Of a stretch of 64,000 nucleotides of DNA, positions 1-9,261 are shown one piece after another. The stretch is from assembly GCA_025352795.1 (NCBI GenBank), contig JANXSF010000003.1, positions 42,852-106,851 of the forward strand, in the 5' to 3' direction. The DNA comes from Acidobacteriota bacterium. Its GTDB lineage: Bacteria; Acidobacteriota; Terriglobia; Bryobacterales; Bryobacteraceae. Positions within the stretch are counted from its first letter, which is position 1; each line of letters starts with the position of its first letter. The position numbers and the translations under genes were made by a program. The notes beneath the pieces were generated by a model. It saw only the letters and a list, made by a program, of their open reading frames with translations. It had not been told where the DNA came from and searched no databases.

Positions 1-1347
1 GTGACTTACTTAAAAACTGGCCCCCTGGATAACAAGTATCTGAAAGGTTGGCGCGACGAATCGTTCAACTTAAGCCAGTTCAAGCAAGAAGCCCTGGCTG
101 TGTTCCAGGAGCGCAAGAAAGTGGATGAAACAAATCTTTCGTCCAAAGCCACCAACGATCCTGATACCAAGGGCGAGACCTACGCACTGCCCCCCGATCG
201 TTTCTATCTTTGGCGCGATCTGTTCTTCAACGATTTCTACGGTCGCGAGTTCAAACAGGAAGAAGACGGCGTGCTCTATTACGGGCCGAATCGCGGCTAC
301 CTGACTTCCGACGGCACTGTGGAACGCTTCTTTGAAGGCCAATGGAAAGGGTATTTGAGTAACATGCGGGCTGAGCTAAAAGAGTTACAGACAAACTTAC
401 CCCCACAGTATGCCTTTGCCCACGCTATCAAGGATAATCCCACTGCTATTGACGAACGGATACAGATCAATGGAGTCGCTGAAAACCTGGGTGAAGTGGC
501 CCCCCGTGCCTTTCTCTCCATACTTTCAGCCGGCGAACCAGTACCCTTTAAGAACGGCAGCGGACGTCTGGAATTGGCCGAAGCCATTGCCAGCCCAACC
601 AATCCACTTACTGCGCGAGTCATGGTGAATCGAATCTGGCAGCATCATTTTGGGGATGGACTGGTGCGCACCGTGAGTAACTTCGGACGCATGGGGGAAA
701 CACCCAGCAATCCTGAACTGCTTGACTACTTGGCAAGTAGCTTCATGGAGAATGGCTGGAGCATGAAGAAGCTGCATCGGGAAATCATGCTGTCTTCCAC
801 GTATCAATTGAGTTCCGACAATGCCGAGGAGAACTTCGCCATTGATCCCGATAATCGTCTGCTATGGCGTGCCAATCGACAACGTTTAGATGCTGAAGCA
901 ATGCGCGATACGTTGCTCAGCGTGGCTGGCGAATTGGAATCATCGGATGGCGGAACGCCCATGGCGCTGGAAAATGCTACTAACAAGCATCGCTCTATTT
1001 ATGGCTTCATCAGCCGCCGCAAACTGGACGGCACATTGGCACTGTTCGATTTTCCAAACCCCAATTTGAGCGCTGAAAAACGCATTGCCACGGCCACCCC
1101 GCTGCAACAGTTGTTCTTCTTGAACAGTGAATTTTTAGAAGGACGAGCCAAGGCATTGAATGCGCGATTAGTTGCCGCGAAATCGACGGATGAGCGAATC
1201 CGCCAAGCCTACCGCCTTGTTTTCGGGCGTGAAGCCACAGCCCAGGAAATTCAAATTGGTCGCGATTTTGTAGCCAAGGGTCAAGCCAACTGGTTGCCGT
1301 ACGCGCAGGTGTTGCTCAGTTCCAATGAACTGTTATTTGTGAATTAA
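1..1347 (+). CDS. DUF1549/DUF1553 (PSD1-type) protein, 5' end cut by window edge
   Basis: The reading frame is already open at base 1, so only the last ~448 residues are seen. The C-terminal half carries the DUF1553 signature, with NPLTARVMVNRIWQHHFG near residue 200, followed by the conserved FGRMGETPSNPELLDYLA block and a C-terminal RIRQAYRLVFGREAT segment. Family members are large secreted proteins, often with a cytochrome-c-like N-terminal domain that would lie outside the window; their biochemical role is not established. The next gene, 10 bp downstream on the same strand, encodes the DUF1501 protein that almost always accompanies this family, so the two are surely co-transcribed. Confidence in the family is high; the function is unknown. 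Confidence 0.88.
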   Translation: MTYLKTGPLDNKYLKGWRDESFNLSQFKQEALAVFQERKKVDETNLSSKATNDPDTKGETYALPPDRFYLWRDLFFNDFYGREFKQEEDGVLYYGPNRGYLTSDGTVERFFEGQWKGYLSNMRAELKELQTNLPPQYAFAHAIKDNPTAIDERIQINGVAENLGEVAPRAFLSILSAGEPVPFKNGSGRLELAEAIASPTNPLTARVMVNRIWQHHFGDGLVRTVSNFGRMGETPSNPELLDYLASSFMENGWSMKKLHREIMLSSTYQLSSDNAEENFAIDPDNRLLWRANRQRLDAEAMRDTLLSVAGELESSDGGTPMALENATNKHRSIYGFISRRKLDGTLALFDFPNPNLSAEKRIATATPLQQLFFLNSEFLEGRAKALNARLVAAKSTDERIRQAYRLVFGREATAQEIQIGRDFVAKGQANWLPYAQVLLSSNELLFVN

Positions 1348-1357
1348 CGGAGAATAT

Positions 1358-2791
1358 ATGATTACCAGGCGGGAAGCACTTCGGCAGGCAGGGAATGGAT
1401 TCGGAATGGTGGGGTTGGCCGGTCTACTCGCCAAAGAGGCGCAAGCAGATGCCGGATCATTGCTGCCGAAATCGCCGCACTTTGCCCCCAAAGCCAAGCA
1501 AGTAATTTTTCTGTTCTTGAACGGCGGCCCATCGCAAGTGGATACGTTCGACCCCAAACCCATGTTGACCAAATTCAACGGTGGGGCCATGCCCGGCGAT
1601 TTCCCCAAAGCCAAGCAGGAACGCGGCAAGCTGATGCAATCGCCCTTCCCATTTAAGCGCTACGGCAAAAGTGGCTTGGAAGTTAGCGACCTCTTTCAGA
1701 AAACAGCCCAGTGTATTGACGATATTTGCGTCATCCGTTCCATGCATACCGACCTGCCCGCGCATCCGCAGGCCATCTTGCAGATGAACGTGGGCCGCAT
1801 CATTCCAGGATTTCCATCCATGGGCGCGTGGCTCACTTATGGTTTAGGTAGTGAAAATCGTAACTTGCCCGGTTTCATTTCCATGTGCGCTGGCGTGCCC
1901 GATGTCGGTTCGCAATTGTGGAGTTCTGCCTTCCTTCCGGCCGTCTATCAAGGGACCTATGTACCTTGCGATGAAACCGATCCGGAAAAGATGATTCAAC
2001 ATCTGCGTAGCCGTTCCGGCAACGTGGAAGAACAAAAGAAGCGCGTGGAACTGTGGGAAAAGTTGAATCGCATGGAACTGGAAAAGCGTGGTGCCGATTC
2101 GCAATTGGAAGGTCGCATTCAATCCATGGAAGTAGCTTACCGCATGCAGGCCGAAGCAATGGATGCCTTCGATGTTTCCAAGGAACCGGAAGCGGTGCGT
2201 GAGCGGTACGGCGTAACGGGCATGCGCGACACATCGGAAATGAAGATCAAGTCAGCTACTCGTGACGGTGATTTTGCGCGCGGCTGTCTGGTAGCTCGCC
2301 GCTTAGTAGAGCGCGGTGTGCGCGTGGTGCAAGTCTACTTCGGCAACGATAAGCCGTGGGACAGCCATCACGATATTATGGTTCATCGTAAGTTGGCCCA
2401 ACAGGCCGATCAACCGATTGCTGCGTTGCTACAGGACTTGAAAGCATCTGGACTGCTGAAGGAAACGTTGGTAATCATCGGCGGCGAATTCGGTCGCAGA
2501 CCTTGGACGGAAGTAGCTGGACGCATCAACGTGCAAAACGGTCGCAATCACAACAACGAAGGTTTCTTTACGCTACTCGCAGGCGGCGGAGTTAAGGGCG
2601 GGATAGCTCATGGCGCAACGGATGATTTCGGATATCAGGCAGTAGAAAACAAAGTGCACGTCCACGACCTACATGCGACTGTGCTCCATCTGATGGGTCT
2701 GGATCACACCAAGCTGACCTATCCCTATAGCGGTCGCAACTTCAGGCTGACGGATGTGGCTGGGAACGTGGTGAAAGAGATTGTGGCGTAA
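1358..2791 (+). CDS. DUF1501 family protein (sulfatase-like fold, secreted)
   Basis: A 477-residue DUF1501 protein. The N-terminus has an MITRREALRQAG start that resembles a twin-arginine export signal, followed by a hydrophobic GLAGLLAKEA stretch, so export is likely. Diagnostic motifs are FLNGGPSQVDTFDPKP near residue 55, FGNDKPWDSHHD near 330, IIGGEFGRRPWTE near 375 and GRNHNNEGF near 395, and the C-terminal HDLHATVLHLMGLDH, which together resemble the alkaline-phosphatase/sulfatase superfamily. It follows the DUF1553 gene by 10 bp with a GGAGA ribosome site in the gap. The pair is abundant in planctomycetes and Solibacter-type acidobacteria; its substrate is not known. Confidence 0.9.
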   Translation: MITRREALRQAGNGFGMVGLAGLLAKEAQADAGSLLPKSPHFAPKAKQVIFLFLNGGPSQVDTFDPKPMLTKFNGGAMPGDFPKAKQERGKLMQSPFPFKRYGKSGLEVSDLFQKTAQCIDDICVIRSMHTDLPAHPQAILQMNVGRIIPGFPSMGAWLTYGLGSENRNLPGFISMCAGVPDVGSQLWSSAFLPAVYQGTYVPCDETDPEKMIQHLRSRSGNVEEQKKRVELWEKLNRMELEKRGADSQLEGRIQSMEVAYRMQAEAMDAFDVSKEPEAVRERYGVTGMRDTSEMKIKSATRDGDFARGCLVARRLVERGVRVVQVYFGNDKPWDSHHDIMVHRKLAQQADQPIAALLQDLKASGLLKETLVIIGGEFGRRPWTEVAGRINVQNGRNHNNEGFFTLLAGGGVKGGIAHGATDDFGYQAVENKVHVHDLHATVLHLMGLDHTKLTYPYSGRNFRLTDVAGNVVKEIVA

Positions 2792-2869
2792 TGATATGCG
2801 CTGAGAAATGTAGATTTGGCGTTCAATAGTGTCGACCGCGATCATTGATAGAAGGAAGTGGTTATCTCA

Positions 2870-3481
2870 GTGAAGATACTTATCTTTTCCGACATTCACA
2901 ATGACTTGAAAGCCCTCTCCCACCTGATCAATATGGAAGCGGATTACTATATCGCTGCCGGTGACTTAGTAAGTTGGGCTCGGGGTTTGGAAGCGACTGG
3001 TGAAGTAATGCGACGGCATTCCGACAAGGTGTTTGTGATGCCCGGCAACCATGAGTCCGAAAGTGATATCACCCATTTTTGCCAGCAATTCGGCTTTCGT
3101 TCCTTGCACGGACAAGCCGTGGAATTGGACGGATTCCACATAGTCGGATTAGGGTATTCCAACCCAACGCCGTTTAATACACCAGGTGAATTCAGTGAAT
3201 CAGAAATCGCCCAACGCCTGGATGCTTTTCGTGGATTAAAGCCGATGATTCTTATTTGTCATTGTCCGCCGAAAGATACACCACTCGATGGCAGTAAGCC
3301 CGGTGCGCATTTTGGAAGCAGTGCCGTGGCGCAATTTATTGCCACAGAACAGCCAGTGCGTTTCTACTGCGGCCATATTCACGAATGCGAAGGCGTGGTG
3401 GCGGTAATGGGTTCAACGGTGGCACAGAATGTGGGGAAACGTGGGGTCTTGCTGGACCTTAAGGCGCTTGCCGCCATATGA
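2870..3481 (+). CDS. Calcineurin-like metallophosphoesterase (YfcE-type)
   Basis: A short (about 203 aa) metallophosphoesterase. The metal-binding motifs are in order: FSDIHND at the N-terminus, AAGDLVSW, PGNHES, CHCPP and a C-terminal CGHIHE. I chose the GTG at 2870, which gives the usual VKILIFSDIHND start with a GGAAG ribosome site about ten bases upstream; a GTG at 2858 is also possible. Proteins of this type hydrolyse phosphodiesters with two bound metal ions, but the natural substrate here cannot be read from sequence. Its stop overlaps the start of the next gene by 4 bp (ATGA), so the two are translationally coupled. Confidence 0.85.
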   Translation: MKILIFSDIHNDLKALSHLINMEADYYIAAGDLVSWARGLEATGEVMRRHSDKVFVMPGNHESESDITHFCQQFGFRSLHGQAVELDGFHIVGLGYSNPTPFNTPGEFSESEIAQRLDAFRGLKPMILICHCPPKDTPLDGSKPGAHFGSSAVAQFIATEQPVRFYCGHIHECEGVVAVMGSTVAQNVGKRGVLLDLKALAAI

Positions 3482-4335
3482 GCCGCTGGCCGATTCGTCT
3501 GGTGGGTTTGTTCGTCTTCGGACTATTGCTGTATCTATGCTGGCATTGGCGCAAAGATCGGGACCGGAGCGAGGAACTTCGTATGGTGGGCCAAGCTTCC
3601 ACCATGAATCGGATTCAGGATCTTCAAAATGAACTGCTGCGTTTACAAGGTTCGCGAGTTGGCAAGGTTGAAGTGAATCCCGCAGATGGCTTGCGATATG
3701 TGTTTCTTCCGGCGGGGCGCTTTATCATGGGTTGTTCCGCAGGCGATGCCCCTTGTGATCTGGATGAGAATCCTGCGCATGAAGTGGAGATAAGTAACAG
3801 TTACTGGATGGGACAAACAGAAGTTACTCAGTCAGCCTTTTTTCGAGTTAGTAAGTGGAATCCCAGTGTCTTCAAAGGTGCTGATCGACCAGTTGAGAAT
3901 TTAGATTGGGAACAGGCGAAGACTTACTGCAAGGCCATCGGAATGCGCTTGCCGACCGAAGCTGAATGGGAATATGCCGCTCGCGCTGGAGGCTCCACTT
4001 TGCCCAAGGTCCAGTTAGATCAAATTGCATGGTATGGACAGCATCAAACCCAACCAGTGGCGTTGAAAGATGCCAACGCGTGGGGACTGTACGACATGCT
4101 GGGCAACGTGTGGGAGTGGGTGGCTGATGGGTATGATCCGAAATATTATGCCCAAAGCCCGATGCGTGATCCGTTAGGGCCACCAGCGGCGACGGAGAAA
4201 CGTCGAGTCGGACGCGGAGGTGCTTGGAGCAGTGTCCAACAGCCAGTGCGCGTTTCCAATCGAGCTTGGGGCGGGTTGAATGGTGAAGGCGATAGTTCCA
4301 CTGGGTTCCGCTGTGTTGGGGACTGGCACCACTAA
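3478..4335 (+). CDS. Membrane-anchored SUMF1/FGE-fold protein
   Basis: A 285-residue protein with one N-terminal membrane segment (LVGLFVFGLLLYLCW, about residues 8-22), then a short linker and a formylglycine-generating-enzyme-sulfatase domain. Recognisable FGE-fold blocks are FLPAGRFIMGC, YWMGQTEVTQSAFF, MRLPTEAEWEYAARAG, GLYDMLGNVWEWVADGY and the terminal STGFRCVG. The region before STGFRC, where true FGEs carry the two catalytic cysteines, reads WSSVQQPVRVSNRAW and has none, so sulfatase activation is unlikely and a binding or structural role is more probable. Translation is coupled to the upstream phosphoesterase through a 4 bp overlap. Confidence 0.87.
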   Translation: MSRWPIRLVGLFVFGLLLYLCWHWRKDRDRSEELRMVGQASTMNRIQDLQNELLRLQGSRVGKVEVNPADGLRYVFLPAGRFIMGCSAGDAPCDLDENPAHEVEISNSYWMGQTEVTQSAFFRVSKWNPSVFKGADRPVENLDWEQAKTYCKAIGMRLPTEAEWEYAARAGGSTLPKVQLDQIAWYGQHQTQPVALKDANAWGLYDMLGNVWEWVADGYDPKYYAQSPMRDPLGPPAATEKRRVGRGGAWSSVQQPVRVSNRAWGGLNGEGDSSTGFRCVGDWHH

Positions 4336-4392
4336 CGTTTGGACCTTGCAGATTCCCCTCAACGAAGGACGTGACGGCTTCGTCTTATTCAT

Positions 4393-5910
4393 ATGCTTCG
4401 CATTCTGGTTCTAGTAATCGCGATCATCCCGCTTGATGCTGGAACCATTCAAGGCGTAGTGATCGAACATGCCTCAGGGCGCGCTGTTTCTCGGACCGTC
4501 ATCCGACTGGATGCTGTGCCACAAGCCGATGGGATTGCCCGTGTACCGATATCAGTAAGAGCAGGTAGAAGCGGTCAATTTTTGTTTCCCCCCATTGCTC
4601 CGGGGATCTATATTCTTAGCGCCAATCGTCTAGGATATTTCCCTGCTGCGTATGGGCAAAGACTCCCCATCGGTCACGGAACTCCCATTGAAGTTACTGC
4701 CGATTCCTCCCTTTTCGCTGAGCTGCGCATGCGCCATAAAGGTGCCATCACGGGACGCGTGCTGGACGAAAATGGCATTGGCACTACCGGAGTTCCCGTG
4801 GTTACCTATCGCGCCAAGTTGCCGTTGCGACCTGTTGCATCTGGGACGTCAGATGACCGTGGCGTGTATCGAATTCACGGCATTAGCCCAGGCAAATATT
4901 GGATTCGTTCCGGCGGGCACATACTCGAAGATGGCACTGGTTGGTCGCCAACTTATGGCCCTCAGGGACGCGAATTGCGGGATGCCCGCATACATAGAGT
5001 AAGTGTGGATGCCGACACCGCTTATGCCGATGTTACTCCAGAACCAGGCGCCCTATTCCATCTGGGCGGTTCAGTTACTTGCGATAACATGTTTGAACCT
5101 GCATCCGTATCAATATCCTCTGAAACCGGTCGTCGCAGCATGTCGGTAACTTGCGGTGAAAAGTACGGCTTTGAAGGGTTAGCCATGGGCAATTACGAAG
5201 TATTTGCAACCTTGAAGGATGGACGGTTAGCGGGCTTTGTGGAACTTACTCTGGGACGAAATGACGATTCCGTCAACATACTATTGTTACAACCCCCAAC
5301 GATGGAGTTTGAGATCCGCCGAGCCGGTTCCAACGCCGCTGCCAATATCAACTATAAGTTAGTAGGACGCCGTCAGGACTTGGCGGAAACAGAAATCGTG
5401 CAGGAAATCAAAACTCCGCGAACGGCCCTTGCCCCAGGGCATTGGGAGTTCCGCGCTCAAGTGCCGAGCGGTCAGTATGTGGAATCCATCGCACAGCCTT
5501 TCGGCGTTTCCAGGCGACCTTCAAAAACGGAGCGCAGTCCCGATTGGTTCGAAGTAATTGTAGAATCACGAGGTGCTTCACGAATCAGAGTGGTTGTGTC
5601 GGACCGTGCCAGCCAGATCAGCGGCAAAGTGATGACCGATGGGAAACCCATAGTTGGGGCACCGGTGTTTTTGGCACCAGTAGGCGATGCGGCTCGCAGG
5701 TCGCTAGGCAGCCCATATTTAGTAGTGCTGGCCGATACTACGGGTCAGTTTCGTTTCGAAAGTCTTCCACCAGGGGACTACCGAATATTGTGCAGCTTCG
5801 ACGTGGATGAATTGGATGAAGATCTGTTGGAACTGAGCAAGGCGGTGGTGGTTCATGTGGAAGCAGGGCAAACGGCAGCGGTTGATTTACCAGTTTGGAT
5901 TGCTCCTTAA
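4393..5910 (+). CDS. Secreted protein with carboxypeptidase-regulatory-like domains
   Basis: A 505-residue protein with an N-terminal signal peptide (MLRILVLVIAIIPLDAG) and at least three beta-sandwich repeats of the carboxypeptidase-regulatory-like type. Their hallmark is a G-x-V start and a GxYxL end: IQGVVIEHASGR...IAPGIYILSANR at the N-terminus, ITGRVLDENG...GISPGKYWIRSG in the middle, and ISGKVMTDGKP...LPPGDYRILCSF at the C-terminus. Such proteins are numerous in Solibacter-type genomes and are thought to act at the cell surface; no enzymatic domain is visible. The gene is 57 bp after the SUMF1-like gene and converges on the pucR-like gene, whose stop is 6 bp away. Confidence 0.85.
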   Translation: MLRILVLVIAIIPLDAGTIQGVVIEHASGRAVSRTVIRLDAVPQADGIARVPISVRAGRSGQFLFPPIAPGIYILSANRLGYFPAAYGQRLPIGHGTPIEVTADSSLFAELRMRHKGAITGRVLDENGIGTTGVPVVTYRAKLPLRPVASGTSDDRGVYRIHGISPGKYWIRSGGHILEDGTGWSPTYGPQGRELRDARIHRVSVDADTAYADVTPEPGALFHLGGSVTCDNMFEPASVSISSETGRRSMSVTCGEKYGFEGLAMGNYEVFATLKDGRLAGFVELTLGRNDDSVNILLLQPPTMEFEIRRAGSNAAANINYKLVGRRQDLAETEIVQEIKTPRTALAPGHWEFRAQVPSGQYVESIAQPFGVSRRPSKTERSPDWFEVIVESRGASRIRVVVSDRASQISGKVMTDGKPIVGAPVFLAPVGDAARRSLGSPYLVVLADTTGQFRFESLPPGDYRILCSFDVDELDEDLLELSKAVVVHVEAGQTAAVDLPVWIAP

Positions 5911-5916
5911 TTGGTT

Positions 5917-6636
5917 TTAGACGGCATCACGACGAAGCAGAGCTAGCGCAATCGCAAGGCCTACGTAGCGTTCTTGATTATCCAGCGGCCCCAGCAATCC
6001 ATGCAGTTGATCCAACCGGTAATAGATACTTTGCCGCCTTACGCCTAAGCGCCGCGCTGCTTGGGCAATGTTGAAACTGGTTTCAAGCAGGGCTTCCAGT
6101 GTTGCAACCAACGTTGTTTTTGGACGGCTGGGCAGCAGTAGTAACGGGCCCAACTGGCGTGCCAGAAAATGTTTGTCACGGCCAGTCTCAATCAACGCAT
6201 CAAGTATGGATTGAAGAGGCGGATCATTTTGAGGGTCAGAACTTGGCCGTAAAATTCGTTCGTGCGCAGCACGGGTCAGATCAGCAAATCGTACTTCGGC
6301 ATGAAATGCCAGCAGTGGAAAATCCAATTGCCGGGCTGTGTCCAAAAGTTCCGGAGGCACCTGGCGCATCCACTGCCCCAGTTCGATGGCCAAGCCATGA
6401 GCACCGGCCTGATCCAGTGCGCGTAAAAACTTACTCTGTTCTTCAGGACTAACACGAGCAAGTTCTACGCCAGTGCTAAGTATCAGTTCCCCACCGGAAA
6501 GAAAGCGCCAGGCATCCAATACTTCCGCCACGTGCACCCAGCCGATCACTCGATCCAGTTTGGTGTGACCGCTCAAAAGTTCGGCTTCCCGGAATGCTGG
6601 AAGTTCCAAAATCGTGCGCAGTGTGGGAAGGCTCAT
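5917..6636 (-). CDS. PucR-family transcriptional regulator (short form)
   Basis: A 239-residue regulator with the PucR architecture reduced to its ends. The N-terminal purine-catabolism-regulator domain (LPTLRTILELPAFREAELLSG) covers about residues 1-125. The C-terminal helix-turn-helix (NIAQAARRLGVRRQSIYYRLDQL) lies around residues 190-212. The central GGDEF-like part found in long PucR proteins is absent. It is the last gene of the pyrimidine operon and overlaps the preceding amidohydrolase gene by 4 bp, so it is probably the pathway's own regulator responding to nucleobase or to a nitrogen signal. That role is inferred from position and from family knowledge. Confidence 0.85.
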   Translation of the reverse strand: MSLPTLRTILELPAFREAELLSGHTKLDRVIGWVHVAEVLDAWRFLSGGELILSTGVELARVSPEEQSKFLRALDQAGAHGLAIELGQWMRQVPPELLDTARQLDFPLLAFHAEVRFADLTRAAHERILRPSSDPQNDPPLQSILDALIETGRDKHFLARQLGPLLLLPSRPKTTLVATLEALLETSFNIAQAARRLGVRRQSIYYRLDQLHGLLGPLDNQERYVGLAIALALLRRDAV

Positions 6637-7880
6637 CCCTGATTGAGTATCCAGGCCGCGGTCTTGGTCGCCAACCGATCCAGCGCCGTAACCGCCATTT
6701 CCAAATGTTCTTCCCGAGTATCTTCAATCTTGTTGTGACTGATGCCCCCCAACGATTGAACGAACATCATCACCGAAGGAATTCCGGCGCGGGCAACTTC
6801 AGCCGCATCGTGAAGTGGGCCAGACGGAAGACGATGGCAAGTACCCGTGACTTCCGTCACAGCCTGCGTGCAAAATTCCACCAGTTGAGCGTTGAACGGT
6901 ACGGGTTCAATGTTCCAGATACGGGACCATTCTACAGTGCACTTTTCTTCAGCAGCGAAACGTGCCGATGCCTGCTGCGCTTCGCTGAACATTTGCGCCA
7001 GAACGGTGGCGTCCAAGTCGCGCTGATCCAATGTGGTTTCGCAACGGCCCACCACTGCGGTAACAATGCCAGGGAACGTTTTCACGCTGCCCATAGTGCA
7101 AACGGCATCGGAATGCTTTCCGGCAATGTTGCGAATTTCAAGAGCCAGCTTTGCCGCTGCGGCCAACGCGTCACGACGCACATTCATAGGAGTTGAACCG
7201 GAGTGCGCCTCCTGGCCGTGGAATGTGATGGCGTGCCGTTCCACACCTTTGGTGCCCAACACCACGCCCAGCGGCAATCCTAAATCTTCAAGGACAGGGC
7301 CTTGTTCAATATGAAGTTCCAGGTAGGCGGCGGCGTTCTTTTGTTCGCGAGTGGCATCGGGGAAACGGTCAATCTCCACACCACAACGACTCAAGGCGTC
7401 TTCTAGACGTATGCCGTCTTTATCGGTTCGACTGCGATCGGCTGCAATCGAATGTGTCCCGGCAAATGCGGAAGAGCCAAGCAGGCTGCGTCCAAAGCGC
7501 GCGCCTTCTTCGTCGGCCCAATCGACTACGCGAATGGTCAGAGGTGGACGTCCGTTGTATTCCGTATTGAATCGGCGCAGAATTTCAAGGCCAGTAAGAA
7601 GGTCCAGGCAACCATCAAGCCATCCGCCATTGGGAACGGAATCGATGTGACCACCAATGATTAGCGTCTTCTCTGATTCGCCGCGTAGAGTAACCCAACT
7701 GTTGCCCGCCGCATCGTAGTGATGCTCCACGGGCAGGCCTTGAAGCTTTGCCTCAAACCAGGCCCGAGCACGCAGCCAGGTATCGGTCCAGGCAACACGC
7801 TGGGCACCGTTGTCATCAGCGGTAAGCGTGCGGAGTTGTTTAAGTTCTTCGATGGTTCGTTTGGGATTGAGTAGCATCAT
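6633..7880 (-). CDS. M20-family N-carbamoyl/allantoate amidohydrolase (likely beta-ureidopropionase)
   Basis: A 415-residue Zn-dependent amidase of the M20 family, full length for hydantoinase/carbamoylase enzymes. The metal ligands are in GGHIDSVPNGG, DEEGARFG and HIEQGP, and the dimerisation-domain block AHSGSTPMNVRRDA is present. The family hydrolyses N-carbamoyl amino acids or allantoate to release ammonia and CO2. Because it lies directly after the dihydropyrimidinase gene and overlaps its 3' end by about 40 bp, the most likely substrates are N-carbamoyl-beta-alanine and N-carbamoyl-beta-aminoisobutyrate, the third step of reductive pyrimidine breakdown. Allantoate remains an alternative because PucR is the regulator next door. 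Confidence 0.9.
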   Translation of the reverse strand: MMLLNPKRTIEELKQLRTLTADDNGAQRVAWTDTWLRARAWFEAKLQGLPVEHHYDAAGNSWVTLRGESEKTLIIGGHIDSVPNGGWLDGCLDLLTGLEILRRFNTEYNGRPPLTIRVVDWADEEGARFGRSLLGSSAFAGTHSIAADRSRTDKDGIRLEDALSRCGVEIDRFPDATREQKNAAAYLELHIEQGPVLEDLGLPLGVVLGTKGVERHAITFHGQEAHSGSTPMNVRRDALAAAAKLALEIRNIAGKHSDAVCTMGSVKTFPGIVTAVVGRCETTLDQRDLDATVLAQMFSEAQQASARFAAEEKCTVEWSRIWNIEPVPFNAQLVEFCTQAVTEVTGTCHRLPSGPLHDAAEVARAGIPSVMMFVQSLGGISHNKIEDTREEHLEMAVTALDRLATKTAAWILNQG

Positions 7881-9255
7881 GGTAACTCCCTTCGCGCTTC
7901 AACAACTTGCCCCTGCCGCGCTCCCCTATGAATTCCCCGTTGCGCACTTGCACCTTGCCACGCACTGTAACTTCCGTTGGACGACCTTCAATCATCATGC
8001 CTTCAAACCCGTTGTAGTCATTATTAACATGCTGCGAGCTAGCGGAGATAATTCCTTTTGCTGATGGATCGTAAACAACCAGGTCAGCGTCACTGCCCAC
8101 TGCGATGGTGCCTTTACGAGGGAACAGCCCGAAGATCTTGGCGGCTCGAGTGCTGGCGGCATCGACGAAACGATACAGATCTAACGGGCCACGATTCACT
8201 CCGTACGTATAAAGCAGATTCACGCGATCTTCAATCGCTGGGATGCCGTTGGGGATGTTGGTGAATGCATCTTGACCCAGCAGCTTTTGTTCCGTATCGA
8301 AGGGGCAATGATCAGTTCCAACTGTGTCAATAAACCCTTGAGCCAAGGCGGTCCACAATACTTTCTGGTTGCGCTTGTCACGCAGTGGCGGCGACATAAT
8401 GTGCTTCAACCCCTCCACGCCTTTGCGTTCAGCGTAGGTTTTATCCAGCATGAAATGCGGAATCACAGACTCTATAAAAATTCGCACACCGCGAGATTTG
8501 GCAGCCATCGCCGCTTTCAATGCCGGTTCACAGGAAAGATGAACCACATACCCCGCTGCCCCGGTGTTTTCTAAAAATGTTGCAAAGCGACCCGTTCCCT
8601 CCGCTTCAACCGATTCAGGGCGGCTGGGCTCGTGCCATTGAGGACCAGTCTTGCCATCGGCTAACAGACGTTGTTGTAAGCGACCCACCAGTTCAGCATT
8701 TTCGCAATGCGCTGTTACAATGGCCCCCAGTTTCTTCGCCAGCGTCAGCGTCTGGTACATTTCACGATCTTCCACACCAAAGAAGTTCTGGTAAGCAAGA
8801 AAGATTTTGAACGATGCAATGCCGTCGCGAACAATTTCCCGTAACTGCGATTCGGTCTCCTCGCCGTACTTAGTAACTGACATGTGAAAGGAGTAATCGC
8901 AGGCACTATGACCTTCTGCCTTGGACTTCCACAGATGATAGCCTTCCAGGGCATCTTCATTCCGATTGGGGCAACACATTTCTATGTAAGTGGTGGTGCC
9001 GCCAATCAGCGCGGCAATGCTAGCGGTTTCGTGCGTGTCTTTGGCAAACGTGGCCATAAAGGGTAAGTAAATGTGGACGTGTGGATCAATGAAACCAGGG
9101 AAGACAAGCTTTCCGGTGGCGTCAATCACCTCAGCATCAGGAGGCGCTTCCAAGTTCGTGCCGATGCGGGTGATGGTCTCATTCTCCGCATAGATATCGG
9201 CATGATAGCGGGAATCTGCTGTAACTACTTCGCCGTTCTTAATTAGGAGTGCCAT
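7840..9255 (-). CDS. hydA: Dihydropyrimidinase
   Basis: A 471-residue cyclic amidohydrolase that opens dihydrouracil or dihydrothymine to the N-carbamoyl-beta-amino acid. Visible hallmarks are the PHVHIY zinc motif after GKLVFPGFID, the lysine that is carbamylated in the family (IASFKIFLAY), metal histidines in VTAHCENAEL and VVHLSCEPAL, and the DTVGTDHCPF motif. Length is normal for the family. It is the third enzyme-coding gene of the operon, 6 bp after preA, and its 3' end overlaps the amidohydrolase gene, so translational coupling is likely. The assignment to pyrimidine rather than hydantoin breakdown rests on the preTA genes beside it. Confidence 0.93.
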   Translation of the reverse strand: MALLIKNGEVVTADSRYHADIYAENETITRIGTNLEAPPDAEVIDATGKLVFPGFIDPHVHIYLPFMATFAKDTHETASIAALIGGTTTYIEMCCPNRNEDALEGYHLWKSKAEGHSACDYSFHMSVTKYGEETESQLREIVRDGIASFKIFLAYQNFFGVEDREMYQTLTLAKKLGAIVTAHCENAELVGRLQQRLLADGKTGPQWHEPSRPESVEAEGTGRFATFLENTGAAGYVVHLSCEPALKAAMAAKSRGVRIFIESVIPHFMLDKTYAERKGVEGLKHIMSPPLRDKRNQKVLWTALAQGFIDTVGTDHCPFDTEQKLLGQDAFTNIPNGIPAIEDRVNLLYTYGVNRGPLDLYRFVDAASTRAAKIFGLFPRKGTIAVGSDADLVVYDPSAKGIISASSQHVNNDYNGFEGMMIEGRPTEVTVRGKVQVRNGEFIGERGRGKLLKREGSYHDATQSQTNHRRT

Positions 9256-9261
9256 AAGTTA

